Positions 16,322 to 24,226 of a DNA stretch of 64,000 nt are shown piece after piece; positions within the stretch are counted from its first letter, which is position 1; every line of letters starts with the position of its first letter. The notes under the pieces were generated by a model. It was not told the origin of the DNA. It did no database searches and saw nothing but the letters and a program-made list of their open reading frames with translations. The stretch comes from Nonomuraea sp. NBC_00507. Lineage in GTDB: Bacteria > Actinomycetota > Actinomycetes > Streptosporangiales > Streptosporangiaceae. Position numbers and translations under genes: made by a program. Location of the stretch: positions 9,052,001-9,116,000 of the forward strand of contig NZ_CP107853.1 of the NCBI RefSeq assembly GCF_036013525.1. Reading direction: 5' to 3'.

Positions 16322-17317
16322 TCAGCTGGGGAAGTCGCCCGGGTCCACGGGCGCCGTGCGGGCGTTGCCGCCCGAGATGGCGTGCAGCGTGACCCGCCAG
16401 TCGTGCCAGCGGATCTGCGTGGCGGTGAAGGTGGTCTTGAACGTCACCGCCTTCTGGAACCGCTCGAAGCTGCACTCCCGGGTGAACGCCTTGCTCTTGC
16501 CGTCCCAGTCCACGCCATGCGTGAAGAAGATCTTGTAGCTGCCGTCCCGCACGCCCCGGACCTTGAACTTCGCCTTCTTGCGCACGTACACGCTGAACGC
16601 CTTGCTGCCGCCCCGCATGACGGTGACCACAGCGTCGCGCGGGGCGCCGTTGTCGATCTCCAGTGAGCTGCGGCCGTTGAGCGTGCTGCCCTTGCGGACG
16701 AACGAGCCGTTGCTCAGCCGCCTGGTCTGCTTGCGCCCGGCCTTCACGCTCACGATGTCCGCCGGGTAGTCGCCGGCGCTCTGCAGAGCCTCACCCGCCT
16801 CGTCGAGGGCGGCCAGCTTGTCGTCGAGGTCGATGAGCACGGCCGATGACGTGCACAGGTCCCTGGCGCCGACCTTGCCCTCCGTGGATCCCAGCTCGGT
16901 GGCGAAGTCCCGCAGGCTCGCCACGTACGCGTCGTGCTGGGCGCGTACGGTGTCGGGCGGGTTGAGGGCGCCCAGCGCGGCGGCGGCCCCGCTCAGCGCC
17001 TCCTCGGCCTTGGTCACCCGCTGGTCCAGCGCCTTGACGCCGCGCGCGCCCGCCAGGGCGCTGATCGCGCCGGACAGGGATTTGTGCCTGCTGTCGAGCT
17101 CGGCCTTGTACGCCTCGGGCGTGAGCGCCGCCGGGCTCGGGCTGCTGCTCGGTGTGCTGCCGCCGTCGGACCCGGCGCCGCCCGTGCCGCCGGCGACGCC
17201 GCTGACCCTCGGCTCGCCGCCCTCAGGCGTCGGTACGGAGGGGGAACACGCGCTGAGCGTGAGTGTCGCTAAAGCGAGAACGCACGAGATCAACCGGGGT
17301 GCAGCCACCTGCCACAC
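16322..17317 (-). CDS. secreted lipoprotein of unknown function
   Basis: 331 residues. A signal peptide ends at the lipobox LSAC (Cys near residue 24), then comes a Gly/Ser/Pro-rich linker to about residue 65. Residues 65-190 are helical and repeat Ala/Leu/Glu-rich stretches (AEEALSGAAAALGAL), a probable coiled coil. Residues 195-310 look like a beta-sandwich with RRLSNGSFVRKGSTLNG and YKIFFTHGVDWDGKSKAF. I do not recognise a catalytic motif. It is likely anchored on the outer face of the membrane. It is divergent to nothing; the ABC-F gene starts upstream on the same strand but ends 28 bp away. Confidence 0.8.
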   Translation of the reverse strand: MWQVAAPRLISCVLALATLTLSACSPSVPTPEGGEPRVSGVAGGTGGAGSDGGSTPSSSPSPAALTPEAYKAELDSRHKSLSGAISALAGARGVKALDQRVTKAEEALSGAAAALGALNPPDTVRAQHDAYVASLRDFATELGSTEGKVGARDLCTSSAVLIDLDDKLAALDEAGEALQSAGDYPADIVSVKAGRKQTRRLSNGSFVRKGSTLNGRSSLEIDNGAPRDAVVTVMRGGSKAFSVYVRKKAKFKVRGVRDGSYKIFFTHGVDWDGKSKAFTRECSFERFQKAVTFKTTFTATQIRWHDWRVTLHAISGGNARTAPVDPGDFPS

Positions 17318-17345
17318 TATCGCCCGGTTGCTCCCTGCCCGTCAA

Positions 17346-18947
17346 TCACGATTCCGTCAGGCCGTCCTCCCGGTCCTGCCGCAGCCGGCGGGTGATGCCG
17401 ATCGTCTCCAGGAACGGCAGATCGTGGCTGGCCACGATGAGCGCGCCCCGGTAGGCCGACAGCGCCTGCGCCAGCTGGCGGATGCTCGGCATGTCCAGGT
17501 TGTTGGTCGGCTCGTCCAGCAGGAGCAGCTGCGGGGGCGGCTCGGCCGACAGCAGCGCGGCGAGCGTGGCGCGGAACCGTTCGCCGCCCGAGAGCGTGCC
17601 GACGGCCTGGTTGACCCGCTCGCCCCTGAACAGGAACCGTGCCAGGCGGGCGCGCACCTCGTTGACCGAGGCGGACGGCGCCACGGCGCGCACGTTGTCC
17701 ATCACGCTCAGCGCGTCGTCCAGCAGGTCGAGCCGCTGTGGCAGGTAGCGGACCGGCACGTGGGCGCCGTGCTCGACGATCCGCTTGAGCAGCGTGGTCT
17801 TGCCGGAGCCGTTCGGCCCGAGCAGCGCGATCCGCTCCGGCCCGCGGATGACCAGCGTCTCCAGCACCGTCACCCGCGTCTCCTCCTCCTCTGCCCGGGC
17901 GTTCCCGGGATCGCCGACGGGCAGGGTGAGGACCGTGCGGCCGGCCGGCACCTCGGTGCCCGGCAGCTGGATGCGGATCTCCGCGTCGTCGCGCACCGAC
18001 TGCTCGGCCTCGCTCAGCCGGTCACGGGCCTCCTCCAGTTTCTCCAGGTGCAGCGTGCGCTGCTTGCCCGCGGTCACCTGGGCCTTGCGCTTGAGCCCGT
18101 TCGCGACGATCTTCGGCGCCTTGTTGTTGGCGGCCGCTTTCTTGCCGGCCCGGATGTTCCTGTCGATCCTGATCCTGGCCTCGACCAGCTCGCGCTGCTG
18201 CCGTCGCACCTCCCCTTCGGCGGTGCGCACGGTGCGCAGGGCGGCCTCCTGCTCGGCCGCGACCTGGTCCTCGTAGTCGGCGAGGTTGCCGCCGTACATG
18301 CGTACGACGCCCTCGCGCAGCTCGGCGACCTGGTCGACGAGCCCGAGCAGCGCGCGGTCGTGGCTGACCACCACCAGCACGCCCGCCCAGGCCGACACGG
18401 CGGCGTAGAGCCGCTCGCGCGCGTCGAGATCGAGGTTGTTGGTGGGCTCGTCGAGCAGCAGGACGTCGGGCCGTTTCAGTAGCTGGGCGGCGAGCGCGAC
18501 CATGATGGTCTCGCCGCCGGACAGCGTGCCGACCGTGCGGTCCAGCCCGATGTGGTCCAGGCCGAGCCGGTCGAGCTCGGCCCTGGCGCGTTCCTCGACG
18601 TCCCAGTCGTCCCCGATCGCGGTGAAGTGCTCCTCGGCGACGTCGCCGCTCTCGATGGCGTGCAGCGCGGCCCGCTTGCCGCTGATCTCCAGCAGGTCGG
18701 AGACGGTACGGGCGGCCGCGAGCGGCACGTTCTGCGGCAGGTATCCCACCACGCCGGACACGGAGACCGACCCGGACTGCGGGACCAGCTCCCGAGCGAT
18801 GATCTTCAACAGGGTGGACTTGCCCGACCCGTTGACCCCGATGAGCCCGGTACGGCCGGCCGGGAAGGCGGCGTCGAGCCCGTCAAGGACGTTGGTGCCG
18901 TCCGGCCAGCCGAAGGAGACGTGGTCGACGACAATGGAAAAAGACAT
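17346..18947 (-). CDS. ABC-F family ATP-binding protein
   Basis: 533 residues, two ATPase domains and no membrane segments. Domain 1: Walker A GVNGSGKST near 36, signature LSGGE near 140, Walker B LLLDEPTNNLD near 160. Domain 2: GPNGSGKTT near 350, LSGGE near 445, LLLLDEPTNNLD near 468. The charged interdomain linker (residues about 210-290) is the part that reaches into the ribosome in this family. ABC-F proteins relieve stalled or drug-bound ribosomes; some confer macrolide, lincosamide or pleuromutilin resistance. The start at 18947 (MSFSIVV) is preferred, although the frame continues to GTG 18965. A 22-codon leader ORF ends immediately upstream. Confidence 0.9.
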   Translation of the reverse strand: MSFSIVVDHVSFGWPDGTNVLDGLDAAFPAGRTGLIGVNGSGKSTLLKIIARELVPQSGSVSVSGVVGYLPQNVPLAAARTVSDLLEISGKRAALHAIESGDVAEEHFTAIGDDWDVEERARAELDRLGLDHIGLDRTVGTLSGGETIMVALAAQLLKRPDVLLLDEPTNNLDLDARERLYAAVSAWAGVLVVVSHDRALLGLVDQVAELREGVVRMYGGNLADYEDQVAAEQEAALRTVRTAEGEVRRQQRELVEARIRIDRNIRAGKKAAANNKAPKIVANGLKRKAQVTAGKQRTLHLEKLEEARDRLSEAEQSVRDDAEIRIQLPGTEVPAGRTVLTLPVGDPGNARAEEEETRVTVLETLVIRGPERIALLGPNGSGKTTLLKRIVEHGAHVPVRYLPQRLDLLDDALSVMDNVRAVAPSASVNEVRARLARFLFRGERVNQAVGTLSGGERFRATLAALLSAEPPPQLLLLDEPTNNLDMPSIRQLAQALSAYRGALIVASHDLPFLETIGITRRLRQDREDGLTES

Positions 18948-18961
18948 AAAGGCGGCTCCCA

Positions 18962-19030
18962 TCACAAAACCTGAAATTTCGTGACTTGGCGGGAATCACC
19001 GCAGATGCGCGCAACGCACAAGGAACTCAT
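18962..19030 (-). CDS. leader peptide upstream of ABC-F gene
   Basis: A 22-codon ORF starts at ATG 19030 and ends with TGA at 18962-18964, 14 nt before the ABC-F start codon and overlapping the alternative upstream start. The peptide begins MSSLCVARICGDSRQ and ends VTKFQVL. Its last codons (ACG AAA TTT CAG GTT TTG) are AT-rich and contain codons rare in this genome, which suits a ribosome-pausing leader. Antibiotic-inducible ABC-F genes are frequently controlled by such leaders. The reading frame and its position are seen directly; the regulatory role is inferred. Confidence 0.55.
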   Translation of the reverse strand: MSSLCVARICGDSRQVTKFQVL

Positions 19031-19190
19031 GTCGTCCACGACAGAGGGCGAAGAGGTCGCCAGAGGTCCAGGTGTGCGCGCAATGCCCACGACAGGGCGG
19101 AACGGCGCGGTGCCCGCGACCTCAGATCCTCAAATCAACTGCCCTCACGGGTCGGGGATAAGACGTCAACCAGCGTAGGCGACGGCCCGA

Positions 19191-19712
19191 TCAGCTGGCA
19201 ACCCGGCGCGCCCGGTGGGCCGCCACGTTGACCCTGTTCGCGCAGGCCAGCGAGCAGAACCGGCGCCGCCCGTTCCGCGAGGTGTCGACGTAGACGATCC
19301 CGCACCCCTCCCGGTCGCACCGCCCCAGGCGGCCGCCGCCGGCGAACGACATGCACATGGCCAGCCCGCCGGCGGTCGTGTCCTTGGCCCTGGAGACGAT
19401 GTCGGCGTCCGGCGAGTAGAAGTGCAGGTGGGGCTCGCGGCCGTCGTGGGCGCTGACGTACGGCTTCGACGCGGTGACGTCGAGCAGGTCGTTGATCAGC
19501 TTGATCTGCACGTCCTGGTCGGCCTCGCCGAACACCGGATCGAGCAGGCGCGCCCACGCCCGCAGTTCCTCGGCCTGCCCGGCCTTGACGGCGGCACGCA
19601 GGAGCCGGTGCTCGCTCAGCATCGCCTCGACCGCGCGCGGACTGAAGTCGGTCGCGTTGACCAGCGCCGCCGCCAGGGCCGCCCCGTTACCGCCGTAAGC
19701 GTTGAAATGCAT
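19191..19712 (-). CDS. CGNR zinc-finger (ABATE-domain) regulator
   Basis: 173 residues. The N-terminal ABATE-like domain holds ALVNATDF and LRAWARLLDPVF; the C-terminal zinc finger is RCDREGCGIVYVDTS followed by RRRFCSLACANRVNVAAHR. The usual CGNR tetrad is CANR here. These proteins are putative stress-linked transcription factors of actinobacteria and proteobacteria. The gene is divergent from the 57-residue ORF at 19739, and its stop lies upstream of the ABC-F leader region. Target genes unknown. Confidence 0.85.
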   Translation of the reverse strand: MHFNAYGGNGAALAAALVNATDFSPRAVEAMLSEHRLLRAAVKAGQAEELRAWARLLDPVFGEADQDVQIKLINDLLDVTASKPYVSAHDGREPHLHFYSPDADIVSRAKDTTAGGLAMCMSFAGGGRLGRCDREGCGIVYVDTSRNGRRRFCSLACANRVNVAAHRARRVAS

Positions 19713-19738
19713 AAGGCCATTACATCAGAGTGGGAGCC

Positions 19739-19912
19739 ATGCATTCCAGAGTCCTGCACGACCCGCTCACCCTGACCGTCGTCTCATCACACCGCACCTC
19801 CGAGGGCCTGGTCTCCTACCTGCGCTGCACCTGCGGCGCGTGGGAGGTGCGCACGTCAGGAACGGTCGCCATGGTCCCGCCGCGCACGCGCCGGGCCGCA
19901 ACCATCGACTGA
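19739..19912 (+). CDS. small hypothetical protein
   Basis: 57 residues starting MHSRVLHDPLTLTVV, with CTCGAWEV near the middle: a CxC pair followed by aromatic residues, perhaps a small beta-rich metal-binding fold. A GTGGGAG sequence 3-9 nt ahead of the ATG can act as ribosome binding site. I recognise no family. The third codon position is GC-rich, which supports real coding. Confidence 0.5.
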   Translation: MHSRVLHDPLTLTVVSSHRTSEGLVSYLRCTCGAWEVRTSGTVAMVPPRTRRAATID

Positions 19913-19962
19913 CCCGCTCCTGTCGTCCTAAAGTCTGGTCAACACTCTCCAGGAGGCCAGGC

Positions 19963-21720
19963 ATGTCGAGCATTCCCGCTCTGCTCCGCGACCGGATCGC
20001 GGCCACCCCCGACGCCGAGGCGTATCGAGTGCCCTCCGGCGGCGACTGGGAATCGATCTCATGGCGGGAGGTGGGCGAACGCGTACGCGGGCTGGCGCTG
20101 GGCCTCGCGAAGCTCGGGGCAGGACCGGGCAAGCGGGTGTCCATCCTGTGCTCGACCCGGCTCGAATGGATCCTCACCGACCTCGCCGTGCTGGCGACCG
20201 GCGCGGCCACGACCACGATCTACCCGTCCAACACGGCCGCCGAGTCGGCCTTCGTCATCACGGACTCCGGCAGCACGATCGTCATCGCCGAGAACGACGA
20301 CCAGGTCGCCAAGATCAGGTCCGTGCAGAAGGAGCTGCCCGGCGTCACCCACGTGGTGGTCATCGACGGCTCGCCGAGCGATGACGGCTGGGTGGTCACG
20401 CTCGACGCGCTGCCTGCAGAGGAGGGCGACTACGACGCGATGGTCGACGCCATCGCCGAGGACGACCTCGCCACGCTCATCTACACCTCCGGCACCACCG
20501 GCCGGCCCAAGGGCGTGGAGCTGACCCACGACAACTGGCTCTACGTCGCCGAAGCGGTCCGCAGGCTCGACCTGATCTCCCCCACCGACCTGCACTTCCT
20601 GTGGCTGCCGCTGTCACACTCCTTCGGCAAGCTGCTCGAGGTCGTGATGATCGACATCGGGGTGCCGACGGCGATCGACGGCCGCCTCGACAAGATCGCC
20701 GAGAACCTCGGCGTGGTCAAGCCGACGTTCATGGGCGCCGCGCCGCGGATCTTCGAGAAGATCCACAACACGGTCGCCGCCACGGTCCAGCGCGAGGGCG
20801 GCCTGAAGCTGAAGATCTTCAACTGGGCGCGCGCGACCGGCATCAGGGTCAGCAGGGCCCGCCAGCGGGGTGCGGCCATCCCGCTCACCACCCGCCTCGA
20901 GTACGCCCTGGCCGACCGCCTGGTCTTCGCCAAACTCCGCGACCGGTTCGGCGGCCGGATCCGTTTCTTCGTCTCCGGCGCTGCCCCGCTGTCCATGGAG
21001 ATGGCCGAATTCTTCGACGGGGCCGGCCTGCCGATCCTCGAGGGCTACGGCCTGACCGAGTCGTCGGCGGGCAACTTCTTCAACCTGCCGGATTCGATGA
21101 AGTTCGGCACGGTCGGCCCGCCGCTGCCGGGCACTGAGGTCCGCACCGCCGGCGACGGCGAAGTCCTCATCCGCGGGCGCGGCATCATGCGCGGCTACCA
21201 CAACCTGCCGGAGGAGACGGCCGGGGCGCTGCAGGACGGCTGGCTGCACACGGGCGACATCGGCGAGGTGGACGAGGCGGGGCGGCTGCGCATCACCGAC
21301 CGCAAGAAGGAACTGATCAAGACCTCGGGCGGCAAGTACGTCGCGCCGACATACCTCGAGGCGCGTATCAAGGCGGCCTGCCCGTACTTGTCACACGTGT
21401 TCGTGCACGGCGACCGGCGCAACTTCGTCACGGCGCTGGTCACGCTGGACATGGACGTGGCCAGGCCGTGGGCGCAGGCCGAGGGCCTGCCGGAGGACCC
21501 GCGCGAGCTGAGCGGGCACCCGCGCGTGCGTGAGGAGGTCCAGAAGGCGATCGACCAGGTCAACGCGGGCGAGGCCAGCTACGCGACGGTCAAGAAGTTC
21601 GCGATCCTCGCCGATGACTTCGCGGTGGAGACGGGCGAGCTGACGGCCAGCCTCAAGATCAAGCGCAAGGCCGTCGAGGAACGTTACGGTGAGACGCTGG
21701 ACTCCTTCTACGCGGGCTAG
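19963..21720 (+). CDS. long-chain fatty acyl-CoA synthetase (AMP-forming)
   Basis: 585 residues of the adenylate-forming superfamily. The P-loop LIYTSGTTGRPKGVELTH lies near residues 171-188, the A5-type motif GYGLTESSAGN near 362-372, and the hinge/A8 region LHTGDIGEVDEAGRLRITDRKKE near 428. It activates fatty acids as acyl-AMP and transfers them to CoA in the cytosol. The ATG at 19963 follows a perfect AGGAGG site (19951-19956). A thioesterase gene follows on the same strand, so the two may set acyl-CoA levels together. Confidence 0.93.
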   Translation: MSSIPALLRDRIAATPDAEAYRVPSGGDWESISWREVGERVRGLALGLAKLGAGPGKRVSILCSTRLEWILTDLAVLATGAATTTIYPSNTAAESAFVITDSGSTIVIAENDDQVAKIRSVQKELPGVTHVVVIDGSPSDDGWVVTLDALPAEEGDYDAMVDAIAEDDLATLIYTSGTTGRPKGVELTHDNWLYVAEAVRRLDLISPTDLHFLWLPLSHSFGKLLEVVMIDIGVPTAIDGRLDKIAENLGVVKPTFMGAAPRIFEKIHNTVAATVQREGGLKLKIFNWARATGIRVSRARQRGAAIPLTTRLEYALADRLVFAKLRDRFGGRIRFFVSGAAPLSMEMAEFFDGAGLPILEGYGLTESSAGNFFNLPDSMKFGTVGPPLPGTEVRTAGDGEVLIRGRGIMRGYHNLPEETAGALQDGWLHTGDIGEVDEAGRLRITDRKKELIKTSGGKYVAPTYLEARIKAACPYLSHVFVHGDRRNFVTALVTLDMDVARPWAQAEGLPEDPRELSGHPRVREEVQKAIDQVNAGEASYATVKKFAILADDFAVETGELTASLKIKRKAVEERYGETLDSFYAG

Positions 21721-21773
21721 CGCGCGGGCGGGCGGGAGCCGGACGGCTGCCGCCCGCACGTAGGGTTCCCGTC

Positions 21774-22163
21774 GTGATCTCTCATCTTCCGGTACGCCCG
21801 CGGCACTGCGATGCCCAGGCCATGATGCACGCCACCCGCTACTACGAGTACTTCGAAGACGCCTTCCTCGACTGGCTCGGCGCCAGGGGCGGCTACGACC
21901 GGCTCCGGCAGGAGGGCGCCGACCTGGTGGTCAAGGTGAGCGGCTGCGAGCACCACTCCCCCGCCCGCCTCGGCGACGTGCTGGCGGTGGAGAGCGCGCC
22001 CACCAGGATCGGGACGACGTCGATCACGATGACGTTCACGATGCGGCGGGCGGAGGACGAGCTGGTGGCCGTCGGCACGATCACGTACGTGTGCGTCCGC
22101 GACGGCCGGGCGGCCCCGCTGCCCGCGATGATGCTCCTCGATGAGGGCGGGCACGAGCACTAG
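21774..22163 (+). CDS. acyl-CoA thioesterase, hotdog fold
   Basis: 129 residues. RPRHCDAQAMMHATRYYEYFEDAFLDWL-type spacing in the N-terminus matches the 4HBT family, with the catalytic Asp at residue 14. The family hydrolyses acyl-CoA (4-hydroxybenzoyl-CoA or aliphatic). GTG start, 53 bp after the acyl-CoA synthetase. The preferred acyl chain is unknown. Confidence 0.86.
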   Translation: MISHLPVRPRHCDAQAMMHATRYYEYFEDAFLDWLGARGGYDRLRQEGADLVVKVSGCEHHSPARLGDVLAVESAPTRIGTTSITMTFTMRRAEDELVAVGTITYVCVRDGRAAPLPAMMLLDEGGHEH

Positions 22164-22180
22164 AAGGCCGGCGGAGGGGA

Positions 22181-23134
22181 TCAGAAGGGGAGCCAGCCGA
22201 CCCGGCCGTGCCAGGTGCCGCCGGCCGCCAGGTGGTCGGCGATCGCCCGCTCCAGGCTCGTCCGGCGGGGCAGCGCGGCCGGGTCGGCGGCGTCGGCGCC
22301 GAACACGAACGACAGCGTCTCGGCGTCCTCCAGCCGGTGCAGGAGGCGGAAGCGCCGCTGGAAGGCCACGATGTTGGAGCCGGCCGGCAGGTAGCGGGCG
22401 AGCTGGTCGTCCAGCAGCCAGGACGCGCACGCCATGACGTGCTGGCGCTCCTGCGGAAAGTGCCGCGGGAAGAAGCTCCTGGCCCGCGCGAACGACGCGT
22501 CGCACGCCTCGGGTGTCAACGGGCCGTGGAAGTCGGGGATGTGCACGCCCAGCGCCGGGTCGCCGGGGCCTGCGGGCAGCCCGGCCGCGCGCACCGCCGC
22601 TCCGGTCCTCGTGCCCAGCCGGCTCCGGTTGAACTGGAGCCGGCCCAGCTCGAACAGCAGGCCCCTGGCGTGCAGCATGAACCACTGGGGCGCGTGCAGC
22701 CCACCCGTGCCGTGCCGCTTGCGGTGCACCGCCATGTTGCGTCCCAGGTCGGCGAACGTCGCCCAGGACACCTCTTCCGGCACGCCCAGCTCGCGGTGGT
22801 AGCGCCTGGTGTGCGGGAGCGCGGCGAGGTAGACGTAGACGTAGAAGTAGGGGCCGAGCTCGGGCAGCGGCTGGAACGGCGGCGCGTGGTCCAGGCTGCC
22901 CATCGTGGACACCAGCGAGTGCGCGCAGCGCTCGGCCAGCCACCACTGAGGGGTGCCCGGCTCCGGGCGGGCCGCGAGGACGGCATTGACGTCCTCGTGC
23001 GGGACGGTGAGCCTGAGCAGCTCCGACGGCAGATCGTCGGGGAAGGCGACGTCGAAGCCGCCCAGGGATTCGAGGTGCGCGAGCCAGTCCGGGTGGTCGC
23101 GCAGGAGCGCCTTGACGTCCATCGGGGTCAGCAT
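22181..23134 (-). CDS. acyltransferase domain-containing protein (DUF5596-like)
   Basis: 317 residues (313 from the second Met at 23122). The conserved block LGVHIPDFHGPLTPEACDAS near 194-213 and FFPRHFPQERQHVMACASWL near 222-241 identify an actinobacterial family annotated as acyltransferase-domain proteins with an N-terminal helical part and a GNAT-like C-terminus. I do not see a classic acetyl-CoA loop, so the activity is unproven. It is convergent with the thioesterase and lies downstream of meaB on the same strand (22 bp apart), possibly co-transcribed. Confidence 0.7.
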   Translation of the reverse strand: MLTPMDVKALLRDHPDWLAHLESLGGFDVAFPDDLPSELLRLTVPHEDVNAVLAARPEPGTPQWWLAERCAHSLVSTMGSLDHAPPFQPLPELGPYFYVYVYLAALPHTRRYHRELGVPEEVSWATFADLGRNMAVHRKRHGTGGLHAPQWFMLHARGLLFELGRLQFNRSRLGTRTGAAVRAAGLPAGPGDPALGVHIPDFHGPLTPEACDASFARARSFFPRHFPQERQHVMACASWLLDDQLARYLPAGSNIVAFQRRFRLLHRLEDAETLSFVFGADAADPAALPRRTSLERAIADHLAAGGTWHGRVGWLPF

Positions 23135-23156
23135 AGCCGGGCGCGGCGGGAGCGGA

Positions 23157-24116
23157 TCAGGGACGTTTGAAGACGGACAGCAGGCGGTCGGCCGCGAGCG
23201 ACGGGGTCAGCTCGCCCGCCAGGACCTCGCGTTCGATCTCCGCTCTGATCGCCGCCACCTCGGGGTCGTTGCGCAGCTCGGACAGCAGCCGCTCGCGGAC
23301 GAGGGTCCACGTCCAGCCGACTTGCTGAGCACGGCGCTTGGCGGCCAGGTCGAGCGACTCCCGGTGGGCCAGGATCTGCCGCCAGAGCCGCTCCAGGCCG
23401 TCGCCGGTGAGGCCGCTGCAGGTGAGCACGGGAGGAGGGGTGGAGTCCGAGCGGAGCATGCGCAGCGCGCCCGCCAGCTCGCGCGCGGCCTTCCTGGCCG
23501 GCAGCTGGTGCTCGCCGTCGGCCTTGTTGACCGCGATCACGTCGGCCAGCTCCAGCACGCCCTTCTTGATGCCCTGCAGCTGGTCGCCGGTGCGGGCCAG
23601 GGTGAGCAGCAGGAACGTGTCCACCATGTCGGCCACCGCGGTCTCCGACTGCCCGACGCCGACGGTCTCGACCAGGACGACGTCGAACCCGGCCGCCTCG
23701 ACCACGACCATCGCCTCCCTCGTCGCCTTGGTGACGCCGCCGAGGGTTCCCGAGGTGGGCGAGGGGCGGATGAAGGCGGCCGGGTCGGCCGCCAGGCGGG
23801 ACATGCGAGTCTTGTCGCCCAGGATGCTGCCGCCCGTCCTGGTGGAGGACGGATCCACGGCCAGGACGGCGACCTTGTGCCCCTGCCCGGTCAGGAGCGT
23901 GCCGAGCGAGTCAATGAACGTGGACTTGCCCACGCCCGGCACCCCGGAGACGCCGACCCGGCACGCATGGCCGGTGCGCGGCATGAGCTCGACGAGCAGC
24001 CGCTGGGCCAGGACCATGTGGTCGGGCCTGGTCGACTCGACCAGGGTGATCGCGCGGGCGATCCACGTACGTGAGCCCGCCCGTACGCCCCCGGCGTAGT
24101 CCTCCAGCGCGTGCAC
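23157..24116 (-). CDS. meaB: MeaB-type GTPase, methylmalonyl-CoA mutase chaperone
   Basis: 319 residues from GTG 24116. The G1 loop GVSGVPGVGKST near residue 55, the switch DPSSTRTGGSILGDKTRM near 98, ETVGVGQSE near 155 and NKADGE near 205 define the MeaB/ArgK G3E GTPases, which protect and reload adenosylcobalamin in methylmalonyl-CoA mutase. The frame remains open to a TTG at 24161, but an AAAGGGG site is well placed for GTG 24116 and the family usually begins close to here. The mutase genes are 1.9 kb away, separated by a divergent kinase gene. Confidence 0.93.
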   Translation of the reverse strand: MHALEDYAGGVRAGSRTWIARAITLVESTRPDHMVLAQRLLVELMPRTGHACRVGVSGVPGVGKSTFIDSLGTLLTGQGHKVAVLAVDPSSTRTGGSILGDKTRMSRLAADPAAFIRPSPTSGTLGGVTKATREAMVVVEAAGFDVVLVETVGVGQSETAVADMVDTFLLLTLARTGDQLQGIKKGVLELADVIAVNKADGEHQLPARKAARELAGALRMLRSDSTPPPVLTCSGLTGDGLERLWRQILAHRESLDLAAKRRAQQVGWTWTLVRERLLSELRNDPEVAAIRAEIEREVLAGELTPSLAADRLLSVFKRP

Positions 24117-24154
24117 CCGGCTTGCCCCTTTCTTCTGTTTGATCAGGCTAACTT

Positions 24155-24184
24155 CTGACAAGTCTTGACATTTGCCAGTATGGT
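24155..24184 (+). promoter_or_regulatory. promoter with overlapping dyad, kinase/meaB spacer
   Basis: CTGACA (24155-24160) and TATGGT (24179-24184) with an 18-nt spacer form a plausible promoter for the kinase gene. A dyad TGACAAGTCTTGACA at 24156-24170 overlaps the -35 box; its arms match at TG-CAAG / CTTG-CA with one symmetric mismatch and a free central base. A repressor or activator bound there could affect both divergent genes. Confidence 0.4.
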
Positions 24185-24226
24185 GCTGGAGTTCTCTTCT
24201 CAGCCGTCACAGGAGTCACTCCCCTC

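Noticed and set aside
17346..18947. self-resistance gene of a local biosynthetic cluster
   Set aside because: No biosynthetic genes are present; chromosomal ABC-F genes are common in actinomycetes without a cluster.
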